A DNA stretch of 64,000 bases from Nibribacter roseus (GCF_042662225.1 NZ_JBHSYQ010000006.1:1-64000), one strand, 5' to 3'. Numbered from the stretch's first letter, positions 35,141 through 43,668 are shown. Program-made: numbers and translations. Notes: generated by a model from the letters alone, not told the origin.

Positions 35141-35638
35141 TTAATCTCTCTCTCCGCTCTTCTTGCCCAGTTTCCAGGCGGCAATGGCGGCAATGGCAAA
35201 TATGCCTATGGCTGCTTTTTTCATGATGGTGGAACGGTCATGTTTCCAGGAGGCTTTCATGCCACGCTCCGCGAAGATGTTGGGCACGTGTCCTTTCTTC
35301 AGGTCATCAATAATGCCTTCTACCACGTTAACCCTATCGGCTAAAAGTAGGGGCAACCAATGGCCATAACTCGACTCCCCATACTGGAAGGCGTACCGTC
35401 TAAGCTTGCCGCTCAGGCCGCTAGGCGGCACCGTGCCGCCAAAAACAGCGGTAATGTTGGGGCGCTCGTTCGAGTGTAACACTTCCACATCAATAGGCTG
35501 TTGGGTAGGTCTATCCCAGGTGTAGCCTGCATGCTCGGCGTTGGTTCTTTTCTTCATGGGGTATGTCGGGTCGTTTTTAGGATCCGCGTCAATGCCCCAG
35601 CCTTTTATGTGTTCAAATTTTTTTGCTAAGTCTTCCAT
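35141..35638 (-). CDS. Hypothetical protein with C-terminal membrane helix
   Basis: 165 residues. The N-terminal half is polar and Pro-rich with GWGIDADPKNDPTYPMK, YTWDRPTQQP and TAVFGGTVPPSGLSG; the C-terminus has a likely membrane helix (about 139-156, MKKAAIGIFAIAAIAAWKL) ending in KKSGERD. I recognise no domain with confidence. It starts 14 bases downstream of the zinc dehydrogenase gene on the same strand, so the two are likely co-transcribed and may share a stress or detoxification role. Confidence 0.72.
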   Translation of the reverse strand: MEDLAKKFEHIKGWGIDADPKNDPTYPMKKRTNAEHAGYTWDRPTQQPIDVEVLHSNERPNITAVFGGTVPPSGLSGKLRRYAFQYGESSYGHWLPLLLADRVNVVEGIIDDLKKGHVPNIFAERGMKASWKHDRSTIMKKAAIGIFAIAAIAAWKLGKKSGERD

Positions 35639-35652
35639 AGTGTTTAAATATT

Positions 35653-36807
35653 TTACATTCCAGCAGATGGTGGAATAAGAACAGGCTTAATGCAGTTGTC
35701 TAACTTATCGGCAAAAATGCGATAGCCGTCGGCAATTTCCTCAAGAGGAATGCGGTGCGTAAGCAGTGCCTTAGGATTGATAACGCCGTTTTGCACGTGC
35801 TCAATCATTCTGGGCAGCAGACGCGGCACTGAGGCTTGGTTGGCTCTTATGGTAATACCTTTGTTCACCACGTTGCCAATTGGCACCAAATTGTCTGTTG
35901 GGCCATACACGCCTACTATTGAAACAATGCCACCTTTCTTTACTGAATTAATGGCCCAGTGCAGGGCAGTGGCAGAGCCAGCCTGCAATAAAAGTTTGCG
36001 GCCGGTAATAGTTTGCATGGCACTGCCAGCGGCTTCGGCCCCCACGCAGTCAATGCAAACATCGGCTCCCAGAGAGTCGGTAGTACGTTTTACAAACACC
36101 ACGGGGTCTTCTATAGACTCAAAGTTATAGGCTTCGCACTGGGCGTAGTTTCTGACAAACTCCAGGCGGTATTCTTCTCTGTCAAACACAATTACTCGGC
36201 CTGCACCAAAAAGCCAGGCACATTTGGCGGCCATGATTCCAACTGGTCCGGCCCCGAACACTACTACGGTGTCACCGGGCTGTATACCGCCCATTTCGGC
36301 AGCCTGGTAGCCGGTTGGTACCACGTCAGTAAGCATAACGGCATCATCCAAGTCCATACCCTCTGGTATAACAGTTGGGCCTACATTAGAGTAGGGTACC
36401 CGCACGTATTCAGCCTGACCTCCGGCGTATCCACCGGTGATGTGGGAATAGCCGAAAATACCGCCAGCCGCTGTGGCCTGTGGGGCAGCTTCATGGCAGT
36501 TACCGTATAGTTCCTGCTTACAGAAAGCACATTTACCGCAGGCAATGTTGAATGGTACAATGACCCGGTCGCCTACTTTGACTTTGGTTACTTCAGTGCC
36601 TACTTCCTCTACCACTCCAATGAACTCATGCCCAAAGGTTTCTCCTACGCGAGTGTCAGGTACGTTTCCGTTATACAAGTGTAAATCTGAACCGCAGATA
36701 CATGAGCGGACAACCCGAACAATGGTATCTTCCGGATGCTTTATTTCAGGCATTGGTTTTTCTGTGATCCGGACCCGCTGTGGGCCCCGGTACTCCATAG
36801 CTAACAT
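35653..36807 (-). CDS. Zinc-dependent alcohol dehydrogenase (formaldehyde dehydrogenase-like)
   Basis: 384 residues from the ATG at 36807 (MLAMEYRGPQRVRI). A longer in-frame reading to 36885 is rejected because a strong Shine-Dalgarno site (AAGGAG, 36815-36820) sits 7 bases before this ATG. Catalytic zinc ligands lie in CICGSDLH and GHEFIG; a structural zinc site is CGKCAFCKQELYGNC (four Cys); the NAD-binding motif is GAGPVG. The C-terminal part (SATALHWAINSVKKGG) is like the glutathione-independent formaldehyde dehydrogenase group. It should oxidise an alcohol or aldehyde with NAD. The hypothetical gene at 35141 follows. Confidence 0.9.
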   Translation of the reverse strand: MLAMEYRGPQRVRITEKPMPEIKHPEDTIVRVVRSCICGSDLHLYNGNVPDTRVGETFGHEFIGVVEEVGTEVTKVKVGDRVIVPFNIACGKCAFCKQELYGNCHEAAPQATAAGGIFGYSHITGGYAGGQAEYVRVPYSNVGPTVIPEGMDLDDAVMLTDVVPTGYQAAEMGGIQPGDTVVVFGAGPVGIMAAKCAWLFGAGRVIVFDREEYRLEFVRNYAQCEAYNFESIEDPVVFVKRTTDSLGADVCIDCVGAEAAGSAMQTITGRKLLLQAGSATALHWAINSVKKGGIVSIVGVYGPTDNLVPIGNVVNKGITIRANQASVPRLLPRMIEHVQNGVINPKALLTHRIPLEEIADGYRIFADKLDNCIKPVLIPPSAGM

Positions 36808-36814
36808 AAGATTT

Positions 36815-36820
36815 CTCCTT
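36815..36820 (-). promoter_or_regulatory. Strong ribosome-binding site that decides the dehydrogenase start
   Basis: AAGGAG on the minus strand, 7 bases before the ATG at 36807. It rules out the longer in-frame reading from 36885. Confidence 0.65.
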
Positions 36821-37004
36821 TGGGTTAAGTGAGACAAATTGTTCTTTAGTGCACAAATAGTCATGTGCCACTCCACCTTGGGCAAAGCTAAAGTGAAGCA
36901 GTTGTGACTATTAGATACTAGCCCCGCTGTTTAAAGTTGCAGCAGCGGCGAACTGTAGATAAATACGTGCTTCAGCAGATATGGATGAAAGAGAGAAATA
37001 AAGC

Positions 37005-37049
37005 TTCTGTTTTCGATCTTTTTTTAAAAAAATCAGATCGAATACAGAA
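37005..37049. repeat. Family A palindrome (copy 15)
   Basis: TTCTGTTTTCGATCT and AGATCGAATACAGAA enclose a TTTTTTTAAAAAAA apex. It lies between divergent genes; the stem sequence is changed on both sides in a compensating way (GATC in place of GGCC). Confidence 0.72.
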
Positions 37050-37162
37050 AGATATCTACAGTTGGTGAGTTAGGTGAGAATACAGCATTGCTTTGTACTT
37101 TTAGGCCGGAGATAAAGAGAGCGCTTCAAAACCAAAATGAATTAGATACAGGAACTTCAAAC

Positions 37163-37648
37163 ATGCCCATTACCACCAGACCTATTCAGAAAGAAGACAA
37201 CAAAGCCCTGGCTGAGCTAATCCGAAAAGTATTCAGGGAGTTTAAAATAGACATGCCCGGCACAGTGTACACAGACCCCACCACCGATGTTTTGTACACC
37301 TATTTCCAGACACCCGGCAGTGGCTATTTGTTGGCCCAATTAGATGGAGAGATGATAGGCGGCTGCGGCGTATACCCAACTGAGGGGCTACCGGAAAGCT
37401 GTGCTGAGTTGGTGAAATTTTACCTATCCGCTGAGGCCAGAGGAAAGGGAATAGGCTCACGGTTGCTTCAGGAAAGTATTATAATGGCCAAAGAGTTAGG
37501 CTACCGGCAGCTGTACTTAGAATCCTTCCCAGAACTAAGTAAAGCGGTTAGCATGTATGAAAGAGCCGGATTCAAGCTAATACCTCATGCCATGGGCAAC
37601 TCCGGCCATTATGCCTGCACCATCTGGATGCTGCTGGATTTAGAATAA
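37163..37648 (+). CDS. GNAT family N-acetyltransferase
   Basis: 161 residues from the ATG at 37163 (MPITTRPIQKEDNKAL). A 25-codon upstream extension lacks family character and has no initiation signal. Motif A is FYLSAEARGKGIGSRLL (about 93-109) and motif B YLESFPELSKAVSMYERAGF-like near 121-140. The substrate is unknown; the layout resembles the small MarR-linked GNATs. Family A copy 16 is 20 bases past the stop. Confidence 0.87.
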   Translation: MPITTRPIQKEDNKALAELIRKVFREFKIDMPGTVYTDPTTDVLYTYFQTPGSGYLLAQLDGEMIGGCGVYPTEGLPESCAELVKFYLSAEARGKGIGSRLLQESIIMAKELGYRQLYLESFPELSKAVSMYERAGFKLIPHAMGNSGHYACTIWMLLDLE

Positions 37649-37668
37649 GAACTGTTAAGAGGTGAAGG

Positions 37669-37707
37669 TGTTTTCGGGCTGTTTTCTCTAAAGCAGCTCA
37701 AAAACAG
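37669..37707. repeat. Family A palindrome (copy 16)
   Basis: GTGTTTTCGGGCT and AGCTCAAAAACAG enclose GTTTTCTCTAAAGC. It lies 20 bases past the GNAT stop. Confidence 0.68.
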
Positions 37708-37790
37708 GAAGCTAATCTGCTGAAACAAAGAGAAGTGAATTGGTGAACAGCAAGATAAATGCTACATTAACTACACCAAACTGCGCTCAC

Positions 37791-38201
37791 ATGAAAACCA
37801 CGAACTACACCAACACTTTTATTGCGGTAGCAGAAGATTGCCCAGTGGTTGCCGCTGAAGTTCCGCCCCAGAAAGGAAGTGACAAAACAGTTGCCAACCT
37901 GCAGTTTGAAATGCTGCATGCGCAGCCATACCAATACACCTCAGATGAAGTGCTGTTTCAGGTGTTCGCCATTAAAAACGATTTATCTCCAGACGAGTTA
38001 GAGACCGAAAGACAGAAGTTCTTTTCTAAGGGGCAGGCTTGTTTCAGGGCATCACCGCTCACTAAGCGCTACGGCTGGGGCGTGCACCATAGAGAAGACG
38101 GTAAAATGGCTCTCTACGCCGTGGAATCTGCCGAATACCAGAAACTGGCGGAAGATAAAAACTTGAAAAACGTTAAGGCCATGCGCAGCAAACGCGGCTA
38201 A
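37791..38201 (+). CDS. DUF6157 family protein
   Basis: 136 residues from the ATG at 37791 (MKTTNYTNTFIAVAEDCP). A 17-codon upstream extension is in frame but lacks family character. TVANLQFEMLHAQPYQYTSD and KRYGWGVHHREDGKMALY are the conserved segments I recall for the DUF6157 family, whose function is unknown. It converges on the response regulator gene, with family A copy 17 filling most of the 59 bases between them. Confidence 0.8.
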   Translation: MKTTNYTNTFIAVAEDCPVVAAEVPPQKGSDKTVANLQFEMLHAQPYQYTSDEVLFQVFAIKNDLSPDELETERQKFFSKGQACFRASPLTKRYGWGVHHREDGKMALYAVESAEYQKLAEDKNLKNVKAMRSKRG

Positions 38202-38222
38202 AAATCTTCAATTTTCCTGTGT

Positions 38223-38260
38223 CGTTTTGGGGCTGTTTTCCCAAAAACAAGCCTAAAACG
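38223..38260. repeat. Family A palindrome (copy 17), shared terminator candidate
   Basis: CGTTTTGGGGC and GCCTAAAACG enclose TGTTTTCCCAAAAACAA. It lies 21 bases past the DUF6157 stop and directly abuts the response regulator stop on the other strand. Confidence 0.8.
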
Positions 38261-39037
38261 CTACTTCCCTAGCCACTCTTTGAACGCGTGGGCCCGTTCA
38301 TTACTAATTATGATTTCTTTATCAGTGTTTGGCTTCACGTACACTTTCAGGCGGCCCTTGAGATAAGGGTGAATCTCGTCAATGGAGTGGATGTGGGCAA
38401 TGAACTGACGGTTTAAGCGGCTGAACTGCTCCGGGTCTAAAAGCTCTTGCAGGGTGTCTAAGGTATAGTCGGTGATGAAACGCTGACCAGCCGTGGTAAT
38501 TAGGAAAACAATTTTGTCTTCGGCATAGAAATACGCAATTTCATCAGTAGACACTGAGCGAATTTTCTGTCCACTCTTTACCAGAAATCGGTTTTTGTAG
38601 TGCGGCGTTTCCGGTGTTTGGTTCCGGTTCAGGAGCGCCATGATCTGGGTCATGTCCAGCGCGGGGGCAGCGGGTTGCTGCTGGCGGAGGTTCTTGAATT
38701 TTTCCATGGCCGCTGCCAAATCTTCGTTGCTTATGGGCTTAAGCAGGTAATCTATGCTGTTTACCTTAAAGGCCTTCACAGCATACTCGTCATAAGCCGT
38801 GGTAAAGATGATAGGGCATTTTACGTCTACCTTCTGAAAGATTTCAAAACTGTTGCCGTCAGAGAGGTGAATATCAAGAAAAGCCAGGTCAGGGGCAGGG
38901 TGTGTCTCAAACCATTTAACAGCATTCCGGATAGAGTCTATGGTACCCACAACTTGTATGGTAGAGTCATAGCGAAGCAGCTGGGCTTCTAGTTTCTCTG
39001 AGGCCAGGTATTCGTCCTCAATCAGCAGAATGTTCAT
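38261..39037 (-). CDS. LytTR-family response regulator
   Basis: 258 residues. The receiver domain (about 1-120) has the acidic pair EDE at 7-9, phospho-acceptor Asp 55 (LAFLDIHLSDG) and the conserved Thr and Lys (FTTAYDEYAVKAF, LLKPI). The LytTR DNA-binding domain covers about 150-255 (FLVKSGQKIRSVSTDEIAYF, FSRLNRQFIAHI, LKGRLKVYV). It is encoded after the sensor kinase, with the ATG overlapping the kinase stop by one base (TGATG), so they form a coupled LytS/LytR-type pair. The target genes are not evident; the beta-barrel gene upstream is one candidate. Confidence 0.94.
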   Translation of the reverse strand: MNILLIEDEYLASEKLEAQLLRYDSTIQVVGTIDSIRNAVKWFETHPAPDLAFLDIHLSDGNSFEIFQKVDVKCPIIFTTAYDEYAVKAFKVNSIDYLLKPISNEDLAAAMEKFKNLRQQQPAAPALDMTQIMALLNRNQTPETPHYKNRFLVKSGQKIRSVSTDEIAYFYAEDKIVFLITTAGQRFITDYTLDTLQELLDPEQFSRLNRQFIAHIHSIDEIHPYLKGRLKVYVKPNTDKEIIISNERAHAFKEWLGK

Positions 39038-40101
39038 CAGGCAGCATTGTTTAGAAGCGGTAATTTAGCAATGAAATTTTCTGCTGTCACTTCCACGCCC
39101 ACTTTTTTATCAGTAATGAATTTGTAGCGGTTAATAATGTTCTTCAGCCCCACACCGGTAGACTCTTCACGGCTCTCGCGGAGCTGCAGGTTGTTTTTAA
39201 TAATGATGTAGTCACCTTCCACAAATACATTAATGTACAGGGGCTCATCGCGGCTTACAATGTTGTGTTTGATGGCGTTTTCCATGAGCAATTGCATGGT
39301 GAGCGGCGCCACCTGGTGGTTCTGCAGTTCGTCAGGCACCTGAATATCTACCTGCAGATTTTCCCTGAATCTTATTTTAAGCAGGAAGAGGTACGAGTAA
39401 ATAAAATCAAGTTCGGTGTGCAAGGTTACCAGCTCCTTGTCTTTGTTCTCCAGCACGTAGCGGTACACTTTTGACAGCTGCTCCACAAACTTGGCGGCCA
39501 TGTCCTGATCTTTGTAAATCAACGAAGAAAGGGCGTTCAGGCTGTTGAACAGAAAGTGTGGGTTCACCTGCTGCTTCAGGCTTTCAAACTGCACTTTTAT
39601 TGTTTCTTTCTTCAGTTTCTCTGACTGCACCAGGTAGCGGTGCCATTGGTTATAGAAATAAATACCAGACCTGATAAAGTGCACGAACAGCAAAATAAGG
39701 CTGCCAAACACAAATACCTCTTTTACATCTCGTATGGTTTCGGCATCAGTGAAATTGTAAGAAACCATTTGGCCCAGAATCAGGCGCGGGATAATCTGGA
39801 ACAACACCATGACCAGCAAGATGTATGATTGCACCGCAATCCACTCATACACAAAGCGTTTCAGACCAAACTCGCGCCAGTCATACTTCTTGCTTAGGCG
39901 CTTTGAAATACGGCGGGTACCCTCTAAAATCACGTTTACCATCACCGAGTTATACAGGAGCCGGAACACGTCAGTGCTATGGAACTCATGCAGACCGGTG
40001 CGGTGAATGAAGAAGAACGTCCAGAAAATAAGAAACGCGATACCTGTATTGATGGTGTACCGGAGCAGTTTCTTATGCTTAAAATGAAAAGGTCTTTTCA
40101 T
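39037..40101 (-). CDS. LytS-type sensor histidine kinase
   Basis: 354 residues from the ATG at 40101 (MKRPFHFKHKKLLRYT). A GTG 21 codons upstream is possible but less likely. Four membrane helices span about residues 17-155; a coiled linker leads to the His_kinase domain with the phosphorylation motif QVNPHFLFNSLNALSSLIY (His at about 188), and an ATPase domain with NAIKHNI (N box) and VGLKNIINRY (G box). It is the membrane sensor for the regulator encoded next. The signal is unknown, as there is no large periplasmic sensor domain. Confidence 0.92.
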   Translation of the reverse strand: MKRPFHFKHKKLLRYTINTGIAFLIFWTFFFIHRTGLHEFHSTDVFRLLYNSVMVNVILEGTRRISKRLSKKYDWREFGLKRFVYEWIAVQSYILLVMVLFQIIPRLILGQMVSYNFTDAETIRDVKEVFVFGSLILLFVHFIRSGIYFYNQWHRYLVQSEKLKKETIKVQFESLKQQVNPHFLFNSLNALSSLIYKDQDMAAKFVEQLSKVYRYVLENKDKELVTLHTELDFIYSYLFLLKIRFRENLQVDIQVPDELQNHQVAPLTMQLLMENAIKHNIVSRDEPLYINVFVEGDYIIIKNNLQLRESREESTGVGLKNIINRYKFITDKKVGVEVTAENFIAKLPLLNNAA

Positions 40102-40185
40102 AAAAATGGGCTGTAATGAAACAGCCTCTTGGTCTTGGTATGCTGGTAATATATTCAAGGGCACAGCCGATGATGATTTTTTAGG

Positions 40186-40821
40186 TTAGAATTTGCCGAA
40201 CTTGAAAATGAGCGAGACCGCCGGGGCGCTCATGTCTTTGTCGGTTGATTTTGGAAGGTCAACCCCTTGGGCAAACCTATAACTTACGCCTAGCCCCAGC
40301 CGCATAAATCTGGCAAGATTCAGCTCTGCCTGTACGCCGGGCTCCAACACGAAAAAGGTGTCGGTGTCATACACCTCATAGCTGTAAGAACCAGAGGTGT
40401 TATTACCTAGGGCGTTATTAGTATAGGCAGCCCCACCCATACCAATTAAAACCGGAAAGCTTAGGTGCAGCAAACGACTTGGCTGCGGGGTGTATTCAAA
40501 ATAAGCCCCACCGTAGCCGGCCTGTAAAAAAGCGTTATTAGTTTCAGCAATCTCGCCAATGTTGTTGCGCGACACCAATCCGTAGCCAGATAGGCCAATC
40601 CCAAACCTATGGTTCATGACCCATGCTGCCTTGCCACCCACCATCAAGCCAGACCGTTCCTGCCAGTGCGTGAGCAGGAGCGAGGGAGCTATATAGAAAG
40701 AGTGGTTTACGTCTCCTTGAAACAAGGTTTCTGGCTCATTTGCGGAAGCTGGAAACGTCTGTGACCAGCAAAAGACCACAGAGGCTAGAAAAGTGCAGAA
40801 CGTAAGGGCGGCTTTTTTCAT
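40186..40821 (-). CDS. Outer-membrane beta-barrel protein, hypothetical
   Basis: 211 residues from the ATG at 40821 (MKKAALTFCTFLASVVFCWSQ is the signal peptide). The mature part alternates hydrophobic and polar residues, with GGKAAWVMNHRFGIGLSGYGLV, LQAGYGGAYFEY and a C-terminal strand ending SLIFKFGKF, whose terminal aromatic residue suits BAM-dependent insertion. No named family was identified. It lies just upstream of the two-component genes on the same strand, 84 bases before the kinase start, and could be co-regulated with them. Confidence 0.72.
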   Translation of the reverse strand: MKKAALTFCTFLASVVFCWSQTFPASANEPETLFQGDVNHSFYIAPSLLLTHWQERSGLMVGGKAAWVMNHRFGIGLSGYGLVSRNNIGEIAETNNAFLQAGYGGAYFEYTPQPSRLLHLSFPVLIGMGGAAYTNNALGNNTSGSYSYEVYDTDTFFVLEPGVQAELNLARFMRLGLGVSYRFAQGVDLPKSTDKDMSAPAVSLIFKFGKF

Positions 40822-40989
40822 AAGTTTGCAAGCGCACAAGTTAGGCAGGTAAGAAATGGCCTATCTATGCAAATAAAAGTTTTACAAATAAGCGTACAAG
40901 TAAAATCTGACCAAAGCGGAACCTTACCAGATGAATAGGTGCAAAGGGTTTCTCAATTGGTTCACATTCTAATCTTTAAAGGTGAATTT

Positions 40990-41316
40990 ATGAATTCTGC
41001 TTGGTTATATCTAGTGGCAGCGGGGCTATGTGAAATAGGATGGGCCATAGGCCTGAAATATACAGAGGGCTTCACCAAACCTTGGATCAGTTTGGTCACT
41101 GTGGTGGTCATGATCTTGAGTTTCGTGCTTTTGGCACAGGCCATGAAAACATTGCCCTTGGGAACAGCCTATGCCTCCTGGACGGGTATAGGGGCAGTGG
41201 GAACTGCTATTTTAGGTATAGTATTGTTTAATGAACCCAAAGACTTAGTACGCTTGCTCTGCATTGCGCTCATTATAGGAGGGGTGCTGGGGCTTAAGTT
41301 TTTATCAAAAGAATAA
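40990..41316 (+). CDS. sugE: SMR-family guanidinium exporter (SugE/Gdx type)
   Basis: 108 residues from the ATG at 40990. Four membrane helices. The active-site segment GLCEIGWAIGLKYTEGF has the essential Glu (residue 15) in the context typical of the Gdx/SugE subgroup rather than EmrE, and LGTAYASWTGIGAVGTAI matches it further. Known function of the subgroup: proton-coupled export of guanidinium. I looked for a guanidine riboswitch upstream and found none. It is a single gene; family A copy 18 follows the stop by 4 bases. Confidence 0.92.
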   Translation: MNSAWLYLVAAGLCEIGWAIGLKYTEGFTKPWISLVTVVVMILSFVLLAQAMKTLPLGTAYASWTGIGAVGTAILGIVLFNEPKDLVRLLCIALIIGGVLGLKFLSKE

Positions 41317-41320
41317 ACAA

Positions 41321-41363
41321 CTTTCTGTTTTAGCCTTTCTTTTTGAAAAACAGCTCAGAAAAG
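41321..41363. repeat. Family A palindrome (copy 18), shared terminator candidate
   Basis: CTTTCTGTTTTAGC and GCTCAGAAAAG enclose TTTTTGAAAAA. It lies between the convergent SMR and propeller genes, which have no other terminator. Confidence 0.65.
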
Positions 41364-41396
41364 CCCCGCTTCTATTTACTCCTTCAGGCATTACTC

Positions 41397-42257
41397 TTAC
41401 CGCCAGCGGTAAGCTAGTAAAGAAGTGTTGGTAAGCAGGTACAGAAATTTATCACCCACTAAAACTTGCCGGTAAGGTGAGGCTGTTTCAGGGAGTTGAA
41501 GGGTGCGGGTTTTGGGGCTGTACAGGTGCTGAAACGTAATTTGGTTTCCAGTCAAGTAATATAGCTCTTCGCCTAGAAAGCCAACATAAGATAAATTGGG
41601 CAAAGGAAGCTTTGTTTGGTAGTTGCCCATGTTATCAAAAACGAATACGCCAGATAGTCGGTCCACCATATACAGTTTACTCTGGTACTCGCGCAGAAAG
41701 GTAATATCATGTGGCTCGCGGTTGAGCAGGAGTTCCAAAGGTGTTTGGTGGGTGATGCGGGTGTAGCGGGTATCAATCTTGAGCAGCCGAAAAGAAGTCT
41801 CGTCAAATAACCAAAGGCGGTCATCTGCCGATAGCGTGGCCGCCCGAATGGTGCCATCGGTGTATTCACGCAAATCTGCTAAGCCAAGGGGCGTAAGAAA
41901 CCTGTCCAGCAATTGTACCCGCTGGCGGTCATCATAGAACACTGTAATTTTAGCCGGGCTCCAGGCTTCTACCATGGCCACGCGGCCTTGTATAGGCGGC
42001 GAAAAAGTGTTGGTGATCTGGCCTAAGGTGTCTAACTGAAGCACGTTCTGGCGGGCATCTGACATATAGATGCGGTCAAAGCGGTCAATAGACTGGAGGC
42101 TAAGACCTTTGGCCGGAAGTTGGAAGGCCAGTGTCAAAACAGGAGTTTGCGCCTGAACCGATGAGGTAAGGAGAAATAAACATAGCGCGGCTGCGAAGCC
42201 AAAAAGACTAAGCTTCGGCTTTTTCAAAATACGTAAGGCTAAGTTCGTTCCCGTCAT
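41397..42257 (-). CDS. Secreted beta-propeller-like protein, hypothetical
   Basis: 286 residues from the ATG at 42257, overlapping lpxH by 50 bases. A TTG at 42227 gives a cleaner signal peptide (KKPKLSLFGFAAALCLFLLTSSVQAQ) and a 20-base overlap and may be the true start. The mature part shows repeated strands of the kind RFDRIYMSDARQNVLQLD, DDRLWLFDETSFRLLKID and DRLSGVFVFDNMGNY, suggesting a six-bladed propeller of NHL/YVTN style. No function is assigned. Closely coupled to lpxH in the order ftsH, LUD, lpxH, propeller. Confidence 0.72.
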   Translation of the reverse strand: MTGTNLALRILKKPKLSLFGFAAALCLFLLTSSVQAQTPVLTLAFQLPAKGLSLQSIDRFDRIYMSDARQNVLQLDTLGQITNTFSPPIQGRVAMVEAWSPAKITVFYDDRQRVQLLDRFLTPLGLADLREYTDGTIRAATLSADDRLWLFDETSFRLLKIDTRYTRITHQTPLELLLNREPHDITFLREYQSKLYMVDRLSGVFVFDNMGNYQTKLPLPNLSYVGFLGEELYYLTGNQITFQHLYSPKTRTLQLPETASPYRQVLVGDKFLYLLTNTSLLAYRWR

Positions 42258-42990
42258 AAACAGCGTAAGAGCAAAAATTGACCCACTCTCCCAAATTAAG
42301 GTAGCGACTCTTTTCTCCAATTGGCAAGTCCAGGGGTAGATGGCGGTGCCCGAACACGTAAAAGTCGTGGTGCTGGCGCTGTTCTACTTCCTTACAATAG
42401 TGTACCAGCCACTCCTCGTCACCCATAAAAACTTCATCAGATTTGGTATTCTGCACACGGCTACGGCGCGACCAGAAGTTGGCCAGCCCTATGCCCACGT
42501 TTGGATGAATACGGGCAAAGAGCCACTGACATGCCTTGTTGGCGAAAACACGCTTGAGTAATTTATAGGTGTGATCTTTTGGTCCAAGCCCGTCACCGTG
42601 GCCAATGTAAAAGATGTGCTTCCCAATTTTAACCGAAACGGGCTCTCTGACAATTGGTATGTTGAGCTCCTTCGGGAAGTAGTCAAACATCCACATGTCA
42701 TGGTTTCCGGTGAACAGGTAAATAGGGATTCCACTATCAGCTATCTCAGCTAACTTTCCTTGTAGCCGAATAAATCCTCTGGGGATAGCATGGCGGTACT
42801 CAAACCAAAAATCAAAAATATCGCCCAGCAGGAAAATAGCTTGGGCATCTGTTTTGATCTCATCTAACCAACGGACAATCTTGCGTTCCCGCGCCAGACT
42901 TTTCTCAGGCGTTGGTACGCCTAAGTGAAAATCAGAAGCGAAGTATACTTTCTTGCCTGGCGGAAGTTGGTTAATCGGTGTGATCATCAA
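42208..42990 (-). CDS. lpxH: UDP-2,3-diacylglucosamine diphosphatase
   Basis: 260 residues. Metallophosphoesterase motifs are complete: ASDFHLG, LLGDIFDFWFEY, TGNHDMW, GHGDGLG and VFGHRHLP. The N-terminus, VYFASDFHLGVP with surrounding WFEYR, is the LpxH pattern. It removes UMP from UDP-2,3-diacylglucosamine in lipid A synthesis at the inner membrane. The start (ATG ATG at 42990) lies inside the last codons of the LUD gene, a 20-base overlap, and the 3' end overlaps the propeller gene, so the three are translated together. Confidence 0.93.
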   Translation of the reverse strand: MMITPINQLPPGKKVYFASDFHLGVPTPEKSLARERKIVRWLDEIKTDAQAIFLLGDIFDFWFEYRHAIPRGFIRLQGKLAEIADSGIPIYLFTGNHDMWMFDYFPKELNIPIVREPVSVKIGKHIFYIGHGDGLGPKDHTYKLLKRVFANKACQWLFARIHPNVGIGLANFWSRRSRVQNTKSDEVFMGDEEWLVHYCKEVEQRQHHDFYVFGHRHLPLDLPIGEKSRYLNLGEWVNFCSYAVYDGNELSLTYFEKAEA

Positions 42991-43621
42991 TCAGGAACAG
43001 AATAAGCTCTCTGGGGCCATGGGCACCCATCACTAAGGTTTTCTCAATATCGGCGGTACGGCTGGGGCCGCTCACCAAAGAAATCATAGAAGGCAGGCGC
43101 TTGTCGTACTTAGTCTTTACCAGCTGCAGGGCCTGCTTAATATCTGGTACCAGCTGAGAAAGCTTGGCCACTACCAAATGCAAAGCCGGGTAAACAGATA
43201 ACCGCCGGCCACTGGCGTTGGCTGAGGAAATCAGAATGCTGCCAGTGCGGGCCACTAGTGCCTCACAGGTAGTTAGCGCAGCCTCGGCGTGGCCAATAAA
43301 GTTTTCCTCAGTGCCATTAAAATTTATTCCGCCTGCGTGCAGAATCTTTTTCAGGACTGGTTCCCACACATATAAGTTGTCCAGGCCACGCTCTCTTTTG
43401 AATTCAAACAGCTGGTCAAAGAAATCCTCTTCGTTCTCGCAGTACACAAAGGTGCCGCTGTTGCGGATAAACGTTTCGGCAAACAGCACCGAAAGGTCTT
43501 CCAGCAACGGCCCGTATACTGAGGTGGCGAAGTCTGGGGTAGGAGGCAGAAAAGGCGCTGACATTGCCAGCGCCTCTCTTACCTTGCGGAGCACAATCTC
43601 TTTAGATTTGGCTTCGTACAT
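42971..43621 (-). CDS. LUD domain protein (LutC-like)
   Basis: 216 residues with the LUD fold of lactate-utilisation protein C: GGINFNGTEENFIGHAEAALTTCEALVARTG, SANASGRRLSVYPALHLVVA and SLVSGPSRTADIEKTLVMGAHGP (cited as landmarks in this order, each broken by variable residues). In B. subtilis LutC is part of the LutABC lactate oxidase, but no LutA or LutB lies nearby; in Bacteroidetes a solitary LUD gene next to ftsH is common. Role here unknown. Confidence 0.85.
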   Translation of the reverse strand: MYEAKSKEIVLRKVREALAMSAPFLPPTPDFATSVYGPLLEDLSVLFAETFIRNSGTFVYCENEEDFFDQLFEFKRERGLDNLYVWEPVLKKILHAGGINFNGTEENFIGHAEAALTTCEALVARTGSILISSANASGRRLSVYPALHLVVAKLSQLVPDIKQALQLVKTKYDKRLPSMISLVSGPSRTADIEKTLVMGAHGPRELILFLIDDHTD

Positions 43622-43628
43622 GTTTTGC

Positions 43629-43664
43629 GTTTTTATGCTGTTTTTCAGAAAACGGCCAGGGAAC
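43629..43664. repeat. Family A palindrome (copy 19), degenerate
   Basis: GTTTTTATGC and GGCCAGGGAAC enclose TGTTTTTCAGAAAAC. It lies 4 bases past the ftsH stop on the minus strand, inside the ftsH-LUD gap. Confidence 0.55.
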
Positions 43665-43668
43665 AGCC

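Larger units (their letters stand above)
36808..37162. other. Divergent intergenic region, dehydrogenase / GNAT
   Basis: Holds the dehydrogenase Shine-Dalgarno site (36815-36820) and family A copy 15. No further ORF or clean promoter box is visible. Confidence 0.45.

Noticed and set aside
36808..36885. Longer N-terminus of the zinc dehydrogenase
   Set aside because: The strong Shine-Dalgarno site at 36815-36820 lies inside the extension and positions the ATG at 36807.
40840..40989. Possible guanidine riboswitch before the SMR gene
   Set aside because: I looked for the ACGR loop pairs of guanidine-II and the conserved cores of the other guanidine classes and saw none.
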